From positions 2,666,001-2,730,000 of the forward strand of contig CP006668.1 in the NCBI GenBank assembly GCA_000471925.1: a stretch of DNA of 64,000 nt, written 5' to 3'. The stretch's first letter is position 1, and each line of letters begins with the position of its first letter. Of the stretch, positions 1 through 9,772 are shown piece after piece. The position numbers were made by a program, and so were the translations under genes. The notes below the pieces were generated by a model that had not been told where the DNA came from, did not search any database, and saw nothing but the letters and a program-made list of their open reading frames with translations. This DNA is from Ralstonia pickettii DTP0602. GTDB lineage: Bacteria; Pseudomonadota; Gammaproteobacteria; Burkholderiales; Burkholderiaceae.

Positions 1-389
1 CTTCGACAGCCCGCTATGCAGCCTTTGCCGAACGCGTGCGCCAGGCCAAGCGCGACCTGCTGGGTTTCCTGATCGATGCCAGGCGCGCCGGCAAGCGCGT
101 TGCCGCGTATGGTGCAGCCGCCAAGGGCAACACCCTGCTGAACTACTGCGGCGCGGGGGCCGACCTGGTCGATTTCGTGGTGGACCGCAACCCGGCCAAG
201 CAGGGCAAGCTGCTGCCGGGCACGCGCATCCCGGTGCTGGCGCCCGAGGCCATTGACGAGCGCCGGCCCGACTACCTGCTGATCCTGCCTTGGAATATCC
301 GCGACGAGATCATGCAGCAGATGGCCGGGATCCGTAGCTGGGGCGGCCGGTTCGTCACCGCCATTCCGCAGACGGTGGTCCATCCATGA
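1..389 (+). CDS. Sugar C-methyltransferase, C-terminal part (truncated by window edge)
   Basis: Only the last ~129 codons are present; the frame is open to base 3 and the start lies upstream. The visible part matches the C-methyltransferase C-terminal domain found behind a SAM domain in NDP-deoxysugar C-methyltransferases (TylC3/NovU type): the signature AAKGNTLLNY is followed by VVDRNPAKQGKLLPGTRIPV and a final LILPWN strand. In the family these enzymes add a methyl group to a keto-deoxysugar nucleotide. The stop codon overlaps the start of the next gene (ATGA at 386-389), so the two are translationally coupled. Family assignment is firm; the sugar substrate is unknown. Confidence 0.85.
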   Translation, partial: STARYAAFAERVRQAKRDLLGFLIDARRAGKRVAAYGAAAKGNTLLNYCGAGADLVDFVVDRNPAKQGKLLPGTRIPVLAPEAIDERRPDYLLILPWNIRDEIMQQMAGIRSWGGRFVTAIPQTVVHP

Positions 390-940
390 TCTTCACGCCG
401 ACCCGCATCGACGGCGCCTGGCTGGTCGACCCCGAGCCGCTGCACGACGAGCGCGGCTTCTTTGCCCGCACCGTCTGCACCGACGCATTCGCCCGGCACG
501 GCTTGGACGCGTGCTTCGTGCAGCAGAGCGTCTCGCGCAACACGCGCGCGGGGATCCTGCGCGGCATGCATTTCCAGGCCGGCGCCGCCGCCGAGGACAA
601 GCTGGTGCGCGTGACCACCGGCGCCATCCATGACGTGATCGTCGACCTGCGCCGCGATTCGCCGAGCTACCTGCAATGGCAGGCTTTCGAGCTGTCGGCG
701 CAGTCGCAGCGCGCCGTCTATATCCCCAAAGGCGTGGCCCACGGCTTCCAGACGCTGACCGCGCTGTCGGAGGTGTATTACCAGATGACGGTGCCCTTCG
801 ATCCGCACAGCAGCCGCGGCCTGCGCTGGAACGACCCCGATATCGGCCTTGCCTGGCCGGACTGCGAGCACCGGCTGATCTCGCCCAAGGATCTCGCGCT
901 GCCGACGCTGGCCGAGTTGGACGAGCAGGCGCAGCGTTGA
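386..940 (+). CDS. dTDP-4-dehydrorhamnose 3,5-epimerase family protein (RmlC/EvaD-like)
   Basis: 184 residues, the usual size for the RmlC cupin family. Visible family marks: ERGFFART near residue 22, the catalytic-base region RGMHFQ with His62, PKGVAHGF at 115-121, and the Tyr131-Tyr132 pair before a conserved-looking LRWNDPDIG at 146-154. Known family role: epimerisation at C3 and/or C5 of a dTDP-4-keto-6-deoxyhexose in the cytoplasm. The gene overlaps the preceding C-methyltransferase by 4 bases. With that neighbour the pair resembles the middle steps of a branched deoxysugar pathway rather than plain rhamnose synthesis; this is inference. It may be a mono-epimerase (EvaD type) rather than RmlC. 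Confidence 0.85.
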   Translation: MIFTPTRIDGAWLVDPEPLHDERGFFARTVCTDAFARHGLDACFVQQSVSRNTRAGILRGMHFQAGAAAEDKLVRVTTGAIHDVIVDLRRDSPSYLQWQAFELSAQSQRAVYIPKGVAHGFQTLTALSEVYYQMTVPFDPHSSRGLRWNDPDIGLAWPDCEHRLISPKDLALPTLAELDEQAQR

Positions 941-975
941 TTCCACCTTCTACCGAACCTATCCGCCGAGACACC

Positions 976-2058
976 ATGAGCACCGAAGCATTCCAGAAGT
1001 TGTCCGCCGCGCTGCAGGCAGTCGCCAGCAACGCCACCGCCCGCGACAAGGTCATCGCGCTGTGCAAGGCCATCGAGCAGGACTTCGGCGGCTATGCCGG
1101 CAGCGTGCGCGATGACATCACCGGCCCGATCGTGGACGCGCTGCACACCGAGGCCACGCGCCTGCGCAAGACGCTGGCCGACGGCACCGTGTTCGAGTTC
1201 CTGTACCGCACCAAGATCGCCCGCGACTTCCTGATGAGCACGCCGGAACAGCCGGACCACGTGTGGGAGCCGCAGACCACCAAGCTGCTGCTGGCACTGT
1301 CCGCGCAGGGCGGCCACGCGGTAGTGGGCGGCGCCTACTTCGGCGACCAGGTGGTGCTGATGGCGCGCCGGCTGGCGCAGGCCGGCGGCACCTGCCATGC
1401 GTTCGAGCCGAATCCCGACCAGCTGAGCATGCTGCGACGCAATGCCGAGCTGAACGCGGTCGGCAATATCCGGAGCTGGCGCCTGGGGCTGTGGTCCGAC
1501 AGCACCTCGCAGCTGCGGCTGGTGGGCCACGACTCGTTCGCGCATGCCGAACGCGCCGAGGCGGGGGCAGAAGTTGACGAAAACTCGTCCAGCTTCGCCA
1601 CCATCACCGTCGACGACTACTGCGCGCAGCAAGGCATCGACAAGCTCAGCCTGATCATGCTGGATATCGAAGGCGCCGAGCTCAACGTGTTCCGCGGCGC
1701 CACGAGGCAGCTGGCGCGCCCGGCCGGCGAGGCGCCCAACCTGGTATTCGAGGTGCATCGCCACTACGTCGACTGGAGCCAGGGGCTGCAGAATGCCGAA
1801 ATCGTGCGCGAACTGGCGCGCTACGGTTACCACGTGTATGCGGTGCGCGACTTCAATTCGAATGTCGACATGCAGGGCCGGCCGATCGAGCTGGTGCCGG
1901 TCGACAACATCTACCTCGATGGCCCGCCGCATGGTTTCAACATGGTGGCGGTCAAGGACCCCGCCATCCTGCGCTCGGCGGATTTCGCGCTGTGCCCCGG
2001 CGTCAGCCCGAAGCTGCTGTGGCACCGCGACCCGGCGCTGCACCACCCGATCCACTGA
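976..2058 (+). CDS. FkbM-family SAM-dependent methyltransferase
   Basis: 360 residues from the ATG at 976, chosen because it follows the epimerase stop by 35 bases and the longer frame upstream only overlaps that gene out of phase. SAM-binding elements are visible: VVGGAYFGDQ near residues 116-125 (motif I position), CHAFEPNPDQ at 140-149, and LIMLDIEGAE in the middle, the hallmark of FkbM proteins. An extra ~95-residue helical N-terminus precedes the methyltransferase fold. FkbM enzymes O-methylate sugars or polyketides; here a glycan-directed O-methylation is likely from the surrounding sugar genes. No membrane segments are seen. Confidence 0.85.
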   Translation: MSTEAFQKLSAALQAVASNATARDKVIALCKAIEQDFGGYAGSVRDDITGPIVDALHTEATRLRKTLADGTVFEFLYRTKIARDFLMSTPEQPDHVWEPQTTKLLLALSAQGGHAVVGGAYFGDQVVLMARRLAQAGGTCHAFEPNPDQLSMLRRNAELNAVGNIRSWRLGLWSDSTSQLRLVGHDSFAHAERAEAGAEVDENSSSFATITVDDYCAQQGIDKLSLIMLDIEGAELNVFRGATRQLARPAGEAPNLVFEVHRHYVDWSQGLQNAEIVRELARYGYHVYAVRDFNSNVDMQGRPIELVPVDNIYLDGPPHGFNMVAVKDPAILRSADFALCPGVSPKLLWHRDPALHHPIH

Positions 2059-2070
2059 GCGCCGCACGTC

Positions 2071-2880
2071 ATGCATTGCACTGTCATCGGCGGCGCCGGC
2101 TTTGTCGGCCGGCGCCTGGTCGACACACTGCGCCGTGCCGGGCGCAACGTCTATGTCCCACAGCGGGGCGATCCCGAGCTGCTGGCACGCGACCTGGGCA
2201 AGGTCTACTACTGCGCCGGGCTGACCGCTGACTACGCGGCGCGCCCGTTCGACACGGTGCAGGCGCATGTCGGCCTGCTGGCAGACGTGCTGCGTGCCGG
2301 CCACTTCGCGCACCTGGTCTACCTGTCGTCGACGCGGCTCTATGACAGCGGCGCGCTAGCGGCCGGCGACGAGGCCGAGCCGCTGACGCTCGACCCGATC
2401 AACCCCCGTGCGCTCTATGACCTGTCCAAGGCGCTCGGCGAAAACCTGTGCCTGACGCAGGCGCCGGGCCGTGCCGCCGTGGCGCGACTGTCGTGCGTGT
2501 TCGACTGGGACGACGACGCGCCCGGCTTCCTGTCCGAGTGGCTGCAGCGCGCCGCGCGCGAACGGGTGTTCCGCCTGGAGACTGATGCCGGGTTCGTGCG
2601 CGACTACATCCATCTCAATGACGTGGTGGCGGCGCTGGTCGCACTGTGCGAGACACCCGCCACCGGCATCTTCAACGTGGCCAGCGGCGCCAACGTGTCC
2701 AACGCCGAGCTGGCCGCCGTGTTTGCGCGGCACGGTTGGTCGGTCGAGCTGGCGCGCGCGTCCGCACCGCAATCCGCGGCGCAGTGCAGCGTAAAACGGC
2801 TGCATGCGCTCAACGTCGTCCCGCGCGACGTACGCGACGTGGTGGACGCACGGCTTGAGGAGATTCAACGATGGAACTGA
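2071..2880 (+). CDS. NAD-dependent epimerase/dehydratase (extended SDR), nucleotide-sugar type
   Basis: 269 residues. The Rossmann nucleotide-binding loop GGAGFVG is at residues 7-13, an LSSTRLY strand carries the catalytic Ser/Thr, and the Tyr116-x3-Lys120 pair (YDLSK) is intact, so the protein looks active. Family role: redox or epimerisation of nucleotide sugars; next to a C-methyltransferase and 3,5-epimerase it would fit a 4-ketoreductase step. The start is 12 bases after the FkbM stop, and the 3' end overlaps the acetyltransferase gene by 10 bases, consistent with one operon. Which reaction it performs cannot be read from the sequence. Confidence 0.82.
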   Translation: MHCTVIGGAGFVGRRLVDTLRRAGRNVYVPQRGDPELLARDLGKVYYCAGLTADYAARPFDTVQAHVGLLADVLRAGHFAHLVYLSSTRLYDSGALAAGDEAEPLTLDPINPRALYDLSKALGENLCLTQAPGRAAVARLSCVFDWDDDAPGFLSEWLQRAARERVFRLETDAGFVRDYIHLNDVVAALVALCETPATGIFNVASGANVSNAELAAVFARHGWSVELARASAPQSAAQCSVKRLHALNVVPRDVRDVVDARLEEIQRWN

Positions 2881-3524
2881 TCGGGCAGACCCGCGCCAGC
2901 CTGGCGGCCTATACCTGCAACCAGATCGGCTCGCTGGTGCCGGACGGACAGGCCGGCGCCCTGCTGCCGGTCATCACGCGCAACCTGGACGAGGCGCTGG
3001 AACGCACCGGCCGCTGCATCGACGCAGTGAAGATGTGGAAGCCAGGCACCTTCAACTACCTGCATTCCAGCCAGCACTGCCAGTACCTCTATTACCTGGC
3101 CAACACGATCTGGCGCAACGAGCGCGACGCACAGGCCTGCACGCGGCTGTTCCTGCTGAACAAGGCGCTCAACGGCATCGACCTGTTTTATGAGATCGAG
3201 ATGCCGGAAGTGTTCTTTATCGGCCATTCGGTCGGCATAGTGCTGGCCAAGGCCACCTACGGCAACTACCTGGTGCTCTACCAGAACTCCACCGTCGGCA
3301 AGAACCACGGCGTGGCGCCGGTGATCGGCAAAGGCGTGGTGATGTATCCCAACTCCGCCATCATCGGGCGCAGCCATGTGGGCGCGGGATCGGTGCTTGC
3401 CCAGGGCGTCGGCGTGATCAACCGGGATACGCCGGGCAACTGCCTGGTGTTTGGTGGACAGGGCGGCGAGCTGGTCTGCAAGCCCGCCGCGGAACCGGCG
3501 ATCGCGGAGTACTTCCGCCTCTGA
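2871..3524 (+). CDS. Left-handed beta-helix (serine O-acetyltransferase-like) acyltransferase
   Basis: 217 residues. The N-terminal ~110 residues are helical and resemble the N-domain of serine acetyltransferase-like proteins; the C-terminal part has hexapeptide-repeat turns (STVGKNHGVAP, IGKGVVMYPNSAIIG, VGAGSVLAQG), with His104-like HSVGIVLAKATYG before them. Known family role: acetyl-CoA-dependent O- or N-acetylation. The start overlaps the upstream epimerase gene by 10 bases, so it is the last gene of the sugar operon. It most likely acetylates a glycan precursor, not serine, given its neighbours (inference). A hairpin follows the stop. Confidence 0.75.
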   Translation: MELIGQTRASLAAYTCNQIGSLVPDGQAGALLPVITRNLDEALERTGRCIDAVKMWKPGTFNYLHSSQHCQYLYYLANTIWRNERDAQACTRLFLLNKALNGIDLFYEIEMPEVFFIGHSVGIVLAKATYGNYLVLYQNSTVGKNHGVAPVIGKGVVMYPNSAIIGRSHVGAGSVLAQGVGVINRDTPGNCLVFGGQGGELVCKPAAEPAIAEYFRL

Positions 3525-3553
3525 CGCCCGCCTGGGAACCGCCGCGAAGCAAA

Positions 3554-3586
3554 CGACCCCTGCCCGCTCGCGCGGTGCAGGGGTCG
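3554..3586. terminator. Hairpin between convergent sugar operon and fliE
   Basis: A perfect 10-bp inverted repeat, CGACCCCTGC (3554-3563) and GCAGGGGTCG (3577-3586), sits in the 84-base gap between two convergent genes. There is no clear T-run on either side, so it may act as a bidirectional transcription barrier or an RNA 3'-end stabiliser rather than a classic intrinsic terminator. Confidence 0.5.
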
Positions 3587-3608
3587 CTGGCATGGTTCCC
3601 GGGCCGGC

Positions 3609-3947
3609 TTACACCCCCATATTCATCATTTCCTGATACGCCGCCACCAACCGATTCCTCACCTGCACCCCCGTCTGAAACGAGATATTCGCCTTCTGCA
3701 GGTCGATCATCACATCATTCAGCGCCACGCCGGGCTTGCCCAGCTCGAACGCCTCGGCCTGGCCGTAAGCGCGTTCCTGGGCGGCGTTGATGCGGCCCAG
3801 CGAGCGCTGCAGCTCTCCGGCAAACCCGCCGCCGGCGACAGGCGCAGCCGACTGGCTGGCGTTGTTGTCCGAGGCAACCTGGGGCAGGCCGCGCAGTTGC
3901 TGCAGCATGGCCTCGATGGAAGTGATAGTGGTCATTGGCGTCGTCAT
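3609..3947 (-). CDS. fliE: Flagellar hook-basal body protein FliE
   Basis: 112 residues, normal length for FliE, which forms the junction between the MS ring and the proximal rod and is exported by the flagellar type III system. Family signature is in the C-terminal half: GVALNDVMIDLQKANISFQ followed by VRNRLVAAYQEMMNMGV, the near-invariant FliE ending. A second in-frame ATG four codons in (3935) could be the real start. The gene stands alone on the minus strand, divergent from fliF across a ~390-base region, a layout seen in Cupriavidus/Ralstonia flagellar clusters. Confidence 0.95.
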   Translation of the reverse strand: MTTPMTTITSIEAMLQQLRGLPQVASDNNASQSAAPVAGGGFAGELQRSLGRINAAQERAYGQAEAFELGKPGVALNDVMIDLQKANISFQTGVQVRNRLVAAYQEMMNMGV

Positions 3948-4339
3948 GTGCCGGCCGCCGGCGCGGGGCGCCGGGCCCGGACTGGCTCGGTTCAGTCAAT
4001 GGCGCGGCCCTTTGATCACATGCCTGCAGGAAAGGCAGGCGGTCCGCGCCGAGTTTCAGCCCGAGCAGAGTACCCGCCGCCCCTTTCGCGCCATGGACCG
4101 AATTCGGACAGAAAACCCGGTCTGTTCGCCCGATTGTCGGCCTCAAGTCTGGCCGATCATTGCCACCGTGCCGGAGAAGCGCGGGCTGTCGCCTTGCGCC
4201 GGGTTCCGGGACATCGCCAGACAACCATCCATTCGGGAGTACGCGTGTTTTATCTGCAGCGTAATGTGAGCCGTGCCGACGACCATGGCGGTCATCTTCG
4301 CCCCCGCCGTGGCGACCATCGCGGCACAGGAGCACGCGC
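3948..4339. promoter_or_regulatory. Divergent fliE/fliF intergenic region
   Basis: 392 bases separate the starts of fliE (minus) and fliF (plus), the only place where promoters for both class-II type flagellar units can lie. I see no convincing sigma-28 or sigma-54 box and no confident FlhDC site. A GGAG at about 4329-4332 provides a ribosome binding site for fliF. Open frames across this stretch look like random GC-rich frames. Confidence 0.4.
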
Positions 4340-6058
4340 ATGACCGCGGCAGTGGCGCTGCCCGGGCGCTCGGCCGAGGTGCTGGAGCGCCTGAAGGCCA
4401 ACCCGAAGCTGCCGCTGATGCTGGCCGGCGCCGCGCTGGCCGCGGCCATCGCCGTGGGCGTACTGTGGTCGCGCAGCCCAGACTACAAGGTGCTGTACAG
4501 CAACCTGTCCGAGCGCGATGGCGGCGCGGTGCTGCTGTCGCTGCAGCAGATGAACGTGCCGTACAAGTTCGCCGAAGGCGGCGGTGCGGTGATGGTGCCG
4601 GCCGAGAAGGTCCACGAAATCCGCCTGCGCCTGGCGTCGCAGGGCCTGCCCAAGAGCGGCACGACTGGCATGGAACTGATGGACAACCAGAAGTTCGGCA
4701 TCAGCCAGTTTGCCGAGCAGGTCAACTACCAGCGCGGGCTCGAAGGCGAGCTGGCACGCTCGATCGAATCCATCGCCGCGGTGCAGTCGGCCCGCGTGCA
4801 CCTGGCCATTCCCAAGCCGACGCTGTTCGTGCGCGAGCGCCAGAAGCCGACCGCGTCGATCGTGCTGCAGCTGCACCCGGGCCGCGCCATCGATGAAGGC
4901 CAGGTCGCGGCGATCAGCCACCTGGTGTCGTCGAGCGTGCCGGAACTGACGCCCAAGTCGATCTCGATCGTCGACCAGCACGGCAACCTGCTGTCGAATA
5001 CCGGCAACGAGCGCATGCTCGACGCCACCCAGCTCAAGTATGTCAATGCGCTGGAACAGAACTACCTGAAGCGCATCGAAGCGATCCTGACGCCGATCGT
5101 CGGCAAGGACAATGTGCGTGCACAGGTCACCGCCGACGTCGATTTCTCCATCGTCGAGCACACCGACGAGAGCTACAAGCCCAACCAGGATCCCACTCGC
5201 ACGGCGATCCGTAGCCAGCAGACCAGCGAGTCGACCCAGCAGGGCGCGACCCCCCCGGGCGGCGTGCCCGGCGCGCTGTCGAACCAGCCGCCCGCTGCCG
5301 CCGTCGCGCCGGTGACCACGCCGCAGACGCCGCGGGCGGGCCAGGCGCCTGGACAGGCGGGAGCGCCGGTGGCCGGGCAGCCGGGCCAGCAAGGGCAAGG
5401 CCAGGCCGCGCAAGGCGCGGCCGCGACCGCATCGAGCGGCCCGAGCAGCAACCGCCGCGACTCCACCGTCAACTACGAGCTGGACCGCAGCGTGCGCCAC
5501 GTGCAGCAGGCACCGGGTGGCGTGCGCCGCCTGTCGGTGGCGGTAGTGGTGAACTACCGCCAGATGGCCGACGCCAAGGGCAAGCTCGTCGCGCAGCCGC
5601 TGCCGCCGGCATTGCTGGCGCAGATCCAGAACCTGACCAAGGAAGCGATGGGGTTCTCCGCTGACCGCGGCGACTCCATCAACGTAGTCAACAGCCCGTT
5701 CACCGCAGACCGCGAGGCCGTTACGCCCGAGGTGCCGCTGTGGAAACAGCCTGAAATGATCGATCTTGCCAAGACCGGCGCAGGCTACCTGCTGCTGACG
5801 CTGCTGGCGCTGTTCGTATGGTTCAAGGTGGCGCGCCCGATCCTGCGCCGCTACACCACGCCGCCGCTGCCGGCACCGGAAGCCAGGGACGAAATGGAGG
5901 CGGTGCTGCTGCCGCCGGAAGAGCCGGCCAATCCGGAAGTCCTGCGACTCGCCGCCAAGTACGAAAGCGACCTCGCGCTGGTGCGCGACGCCGCCCAGCG
6001 TGACCCGCGACTGGTCGCCAGCGTGATCAAGAACTGGATTTCCAATGACAACCGCTAA
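4340..6058 (+). CDS. fliF: Flagellar MS-ring protein FliF
   Basis: 572 residues, standard for FliF. It forms the membrane-embedded MS ring. Two membrane segments are visible: around residues 30-50 ([19 protein letters not shown]) and around 480-500 ([14 protein letters not shown]). Between them are the ring-building motifs ([34 protein letters not shown]; a [12 protein letters not shown] segment). A Pro/Gly/Gln/Ala-rich low-complexity insert lies around residues 300-370. The C-terminus (VASVIKNWI) is the FliG-binding tail. The stop overlaps the fliG start by 14 bases, so the genes are coupled. First gene of the fliFGHIJK operon. Confidence 0.97.
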   Translation: MTAAVALPGRSAEVLERLKANPKLPLMLAGAALAAAIAVGVLWSRSPDYKVLYSNLSERDGGAVLLSLQQMNVPYKFAEGGGAVMVPAEKVHEIRLRLASQGLPKSGTTGMELMDNQKFGISQFAEQVNYQRGLEGELARSIESIAAVQSARVHLAIPKPTLFVRERQKPTASIVLQLHPGRAIDEGQVAAISHLVSSSVPELTPKSISIVDQHGNLLSNTGNERMLDATQLKYVNALEQNYLKRIEAILTPIVGKDNVRAQVTADVDFSIVEHTDESYKPNQDPTRTAIRSQQTSESTQQGATPPGGVPGALSNQPPAAAVAPVTTPQTPRAGQAPGQAGAPVAGQPGQQGQGQAAQGAAATASSGPSSNRRDSTVNYELDRSVRHVQQAPGGVRRLSVAVVVNYRQMADAKGKLVAQPLPPALLAQIQNLTKEAMGFSADRGDSINVVNSPFTADREAVTPEVPLWKQPEMIDLAKTGAGYLLLTLLALFVWFKVARPILRRYTTPPLPAPEARDEMEAVLLPPEEPANPEVLRLAAKYESDLALVRDAAQRDPRLVASVIKNWISNDNR

Positions 6059-7055
6059 AGCCATCTCCGAATCGGGCCTGCAGAAGAGCGCCATCCTGAT
6101 GATGGCGATCGGCGAGGACGCCGCGGCCGAGGTATTCAAGCACCTGTCGCAACGCGAGGTGCAGGAACTGGGCTCGGCCATGGCCACGCTCAGCTCGGTC
6201 ACCCGCGAGGAAATGGCCGGGGTGCTGGGCGAGTTCCGCTCCGAGACCGAGCAGTACCTGGCGCTGAACGTCGATTCCAGCGCCTTTATCCGCAGCGTGC
6301 TGAACAAGGCGCTGGGCGAGGAACGCGCGCAGTCGGTGATCGAGGACATCCTGGAATCGCGCGATCCGGGCGGCGGCATCGACTCGCTGAACTGGATGGA
6401 TTCGACTGCGATCGCCGAGCTGATCCGCGACGAACACCCGCAGATCATCGCCACCATCCTGATCCACCTGGACCGCCAGAAGTCGTCCGAGGTGCTGGCG
6501 CTGTTCACCGACCGCCTGCGCAACGACGTGATCCTGCGTATCGCCACCTTCGGCGGCGTGCAGCCGGGCGCGCTGCAGGAACTGACCGACGTGCTGACCA
6601 AGCTGCTGGCGGGCCAGAGCCTGAAGCGCAGCCGCATGGGCGGCGTACGTACGGCCGCGGAGATCATCAACCTGATGAGCACCGCGCACGAAGAAGCCGT
6701 GATCGACGGCGTGCGCCTGCACGACGGCGACCTGGCGCAGAAGATCATCGACGAGATGTTCCTGTTCGAGAACCTGCTGGAGGTCGACGACCGCGGCATC
6801 CAGCGCGTGCTCAAGGAAATCGCCACCGAATCGCTCATCGTCGCGCTCAAGGGCGCGCCGCAGGAGCTGCGCGACAAGTTCATCCGCAATATGTCGACCC
6901 GTGCCGGCGAGATGCTGCGCGAGGACCTGGAAGCGCTGGGTCCGGTGCGCGTGTCGCAGGTCGAGGCCGAGCAGAAGGCCATCCTGCAGGTGGTAAGACG
7001 CCTGGCGGATGCGGGCGAAGTCCAGATCGGCGGAGGCGACGATGCCTATGTCTGA
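6045..7055 (+). CDS. fliG: Flagellar motor switch protein FliG
   Basis: 336 residues, typical for FliG, the rotor protein at the cytoplasmic face of the MS ring that interacts with MotA. Visible: N-terminal FliF-binding part ([20 protein letters not shown]), the middle [14 protein letters not shown] element (the EHPQ motif that binds FliM), and the C-terminal torque helix with charged residues in [20 protein letters not shown] and [18 protein letters not shown]. The ATG at 6045 lies inside the end of fliF. fliH begins 14 bases before the fliG stop. Confidence 0.97.
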   Translation: MTTAKAISESGLQKSAILMMAIGEDAAAEVFKHLSQREVQELGSAMATLSSVTREEMAGVLGEFRSETEQYLALNVDSSAFIRSVLNKALGEERAQSVIEDILESRDPGGGIDSLNWMDSTAIAELIRDEHPQIIATILIHLDRQKSSEVLALFTDRLRNDVILRIATFGGVQPGALQELTDVLTKLLAGQSLKRSRMGGVRTAAEIINLMSTAHEEAVIDGVRLHDGDLAQKIIDEMFLFENLLEVDDRGIQRVLKEIATESLIVALKGAPQELRDKFIRNMSTRAGEMLREDLEALGPVRVSQVEAEQKAILQVVRRLADAGEVQIGGGDDAYV

Positions 7056-7848
7056 GCGCGGCTCGGCCGCACGCCACGCGCTGCGCGGCGAATCCCTTGC
7101 CGGCGGAGCCGGCGGAGCCGCTGCCGCCGATCCCGGCGGCTTTGCGCCGTTCGAGCCCCCGCGCCGTGCGCGCGGTGGCGCGGCCGGCTGGCAGCGCTGG
7201 CAGATGGGCTCGCTCGATCCGCGCGAGAGCGAGCCACCCGAGATGATGCCGCTGGTACCGGCCGAGCCCGCGCCGCCGCCGGTCGACTTCGAGGCCCTCG
7301 ATGCGATGCGCGAAGGCGCGCGCAAGGAAGGCTATGCCCAGGGCTACACCCAGGGCCAGACGCAGGGCTATGGCGACGGCCATCGCGAGGGCTATGCCCG
7401 CGGGCTGGAAGCCGCCCGTAACGAGGCCGCGCAGCTGCAGGCGCTGGCCGCGAACTTCCGCGGCGCGCTCAATGGCGTGGACGATCAGGTTTCGCGAGCG
7501 CTGGTGTCGCTGGCGCTGGACGTGGCGCGCCAGCTGGTGCGCAGCGCCGTGGCGGAGAACCCTGACGTGCTGCTGCCGGCAGTGCGCGAGCTGCTGGCCA
7601 GCGAGCCCGCGCTGTGCGGCTCGCCCAGCCTGCTGCTCCATCCCGACGACGTGGCGCTTGTGGAAACCCACCTGCACGGCGAACTGCAAGCTGCCGGATG
7701 GACCGTGCGCGCCGATCCGACGGTGGCGCGCGGCGGCTGCACCGCCAGCGCCGCCAGCGGCGAGCGCGATGCCACGCTGCCCACGCGCTGGACGCGCGTG
7801 GTCAAGGCGCTGGGCCGCGACGACCGGTGGGAGCCGCCGCATGCCTGA
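7042..7848 (+). CDS. fliH: Flagellar assembly protein FliH (type III export ATPase regulator)
   Basis: 268 residues from the ATG at 7042. I chose this start over one 11 codons upstream because GGAGG at 7032-7036 is well placed before it and because it overlaps fliG only by 14 bases. FliH is the peripheral stalk of the flagellar export apparatus and binds FliI. The family's glycine-repeat helix is clear ([24 protein letters not shown]), followed by the helical C-terminal domain. The N-terminal ~85 residues are Ala/Gly/Pro-rich and poorly conserved, as usual. The stop overlaps the fliI start by 8 bases. Confidence 0.93.
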   Translation: MPMSERGSAARHALRGESLAGGAGGAAAADPGGFAPFEPPRRARGGAAGWQRWQMGSLDPRESEPPEMMPLVPAEPAPPPVDFEALDAMREGARKEGYAQGYTQGQTQGYGDGHREGYARGLEAARNEAAQLQALAANFRGALNGVDDQVSRALVSLALDVARQLVRSAVAENPDVLLPAVRELLASEPALCGSPSLLLHPDDVALVETHLHGELQAAGWTVRADPTVARGGCTASAASGERDATLPTRWTRVVKALGRDDRWEPPHA

Positions 7849-9319
7849 CACCGCCGCGCACGATACGACCGCGCCGGATAGCGCCGCAATCCCGCATACG
7901 CAACGCTGGATCGGCGCGCTGAACACGGCATCCGCCGGCATCGCCGGACTCGACAGCAAGCGCAGCTGCGGTCGCCTGACCCGCGCCGCGGGCCTGGTGC
8001 TCGAAGCCGTGGGCCTGCGCATGCCGGTGGGCAGCGACTGCCTGATCGAATTGCCTGCAGGGCAATTCACTACCGACAGCAACGCCCCGCGTACCGCGGA
8101 AGCGGAAGTCGTTGGTTTTGGTGCGGATCGTCTGTACTTGATGCCGCAATCCGATGTGGTCGGTTTGCTGCCTGGCGCGCGTGTCTATCCGCTCGAGCCG
8201 TCGCCGCAACCGGCTGGTGCGGCCATGCCGCGCGAGCCGGGCTCCAAGCGCTTGCCGGTCGGCGCGGGCCTGCTCGGCCGCGTGCTCGATGCGGCTGGCC
8301 GTCCGCTAGACGGCCTCGGCCCGCTCACCGCCGCGTTGGAAGTGCCGCTGGCCGGCGAACAGATCAACCCGCTGATGCGGGCCCCGATCGAGACCGTGCT
8401 CGATACCGGCGTGCGGGCCATCAACGGCATGCTGACCGTGGGACGCGGCCAGCGCATGGGGCTGTTTGCGGGCTCCGGCGTGGGCAAGAGCGTGCTGCTC
8501 GGCATGATGGCGCGCTACACCAGCGCCGACGTGATCGTGGTCGGCCTGATCGGCGAGCGCGGCCGAGAAGTGAAGGAATTCATCGAGAACATCCTCGGCC
8601 CCGAGGGCCGCGCGCGTTCGGTGGTGGTGGCCGCGCCGGCGGATACCTCGCCGCTGCTGCGCATGCAGGGCGCGGCCTACGCCACGCGCCTGGCCGAGTA
8701 TTTCCGCGACCAGGGCCAGCATGTGCTGCTGATCATGGATTCGCTCACGCGCTACGCCATGGCACAGCGCGAGATCGCGCTGGCCATTGGCGAGCCGCCG
8801 GCGACCAAGGGCTATCCGCCTTCGGTCTTTGCCAAGCTGCCGACGCTGGTCGAGCGCACCGGCAACGGCCCCGAAGGCGGCGGCTCGATCACCGCGTTCT
8901 ACACGGTGCTGACCGAAGGCGATGACCAGCAGGACCCGATCGCCGATTCCGCGCGCGCCATCCTGGACGGCCATATCGTGCTGTCGCGCAGCCTGGCAGA
9001 GGCCGGCCACTACCCGGCCATCGACGTGGAAGCATCGATCAGCCGCGCCATGACCGCGCTGATCCCGAACCAGCAGTTCGGCTCGGTGCGCCGCTTCAAG
9101 CAGCTGATGTCGCGCTACCAGCGCAACCGCGACCTGATCAGCGTGGGCGCCTACGTGCCGGGCAACGACCCGGAGCTGGACCTGGCGATCCGCCTGCACC
9201 CGCGCATGGAAGCCTTCCTGCAGCAGGACATCCACGAACGCGCCGGCTACGACGACGCCATTGCCCACCTGCACAGCCTCTTCGACAGGAGTGAACATGG
9301 TCAAGCATTCACCGCTTAA
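7841..9319 (+). CDS. fliI: Flagellum-specific ATP synthase FliI
   Basis: 492 residues from the ATG at 7841, which overlaps the fliH stop. The frame stays open ~180 codons further upstream but that part is a shadow of fliH. FliI is the hexameric ATPase energising flagellar export. Visible: Walker [31 protein letters not shown], Walker B-like [19 protein letters not shown], and the strongly conserved [18 protein letters not shown]. The C-terminus reaches into the start of fliJ. The N-terminal ~45 residues before [16 protein letters not shown] are variable. Confidence 0.97.
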   Translation: MPDTAAHDTTAPDSAAIPHTQRWIGALNTASAGIAGLDSKRSCGRLTRAAGLVLEAVGLRMPVGSDCLIELPAGQFTTDSNAPRTAEAEVVGFGADRLYLMPQSDVVGLLPGARVYPLEPSPQPAGAAMPREPGSKRLPVGAGLLGRVLDAAGRPLDGLGPLTAALEVPLAGEQINPLMRAPIETVLDTGVRAINGMLTVGRGQRMGLFAGSGVGKSVLLGMMARYTSADVIVVGLIGERGREVKEFIENILGPEGRARSVVVAAPADTSPLLRMQGAAYATRLAEYFRDQGQHVLLIMDSLTRYAMAQREIALAIGEPPATKGYPPSVFAKLPTLVERTGNGPEGGGSITAFYTVLTEGDDQQDPIADSARAILDGHIVLSRSLAEAGHYPAIDVEASISRAMTALIPNQQFGSVRRFKQLMSRYQRNRDLISVGAYVPGNDPELDLAIRLHPRMEAFLQQDIHERAGYDDAIAHLHSLFDRSEHGQAFTA

Positions 9320-9749
9320 TACCCTGGCGGACCTCGCCCAGAACGACACCGACGCCGCGGCGCGGGAACTGGGCCGGCTGCAGGGCCTGCGCACGCAAGC
9401 CGAGCAACAGCTCAACCAGCTCACGCAATACCGGCAGGAATACCGCGCGCGCATGCAGGTCGTGGCGGCCGAGGGCATGACCTCCAGCCGCTGGCAGGAT
9501 TTCTCGCGCTTTCTCGATTCGCTCGACCACGCCATCCGCCAGCAGACCGCTGCGCTGGCCAAGGCCGAGGCCGACCTGCTGGCCGGGCGCAACCACTGGC
9601 AGCACCAGAAGCGCCGCCTGAACTCCTTCGACACGCTGATCGCGCGCGCCGAGGCCAAGGAAGAACAGGTCGCCGCGCGCCGCGAGCAGCGCGCCACCGA
9701 CGAATACGCCGCCCGCCTGGCCCGCACCACGGCCAGCCGGCTCAGCTAA
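9297..9749 (+). CDS. fliJ: Flagellar export protein FliJ
   Basis: 150 residues from the ATG at 9297 (an in-frame start 12 codons upstream lies deeper in fliI and lacks a better ribosome site; AGGAGTG precedes 9297). FliJ is the central-stalk-like chaperone of the export ATPase and is a long alpha-helical coiled coil. The sequence is strongly helical and charged throughout, with the usual FliJ start ([20 protein letters not shown]) and a Gln/Arg/Glu-rich middle. It overlaps fliI by 23 bases and is followed 23 bases later by fliK. Confidence 0.92.
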   Translation: MVKHSPLNTLADLAQNDTDAAARELGRLQGLRTQAEQQLNQLTQYRQEYRARMQVVAAEGMTSSRWQDFSRFLDSLDHAIRQQTAALAKAEADLLAGRNHWQHQKRRLNSFDTLIARAEAKEEQVAARREQRATDEYAARLARTTASRLS

Positions 9750-9772
9750 GCCCGGACCGTTTTACAGACCAC

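Noticed and set aside
3948..4339. FlhDC box near the AATGGCG at about 4008
   Set aside because: Only a half-match with no paired site; not strong enough to report as a feature.
4292..6982. 896-residue minus-strand frame opposite fliF and fliG
   Set aside because: Ser/Arg and His/Arg low-complexity shadow of two well-supported flagellar genes.
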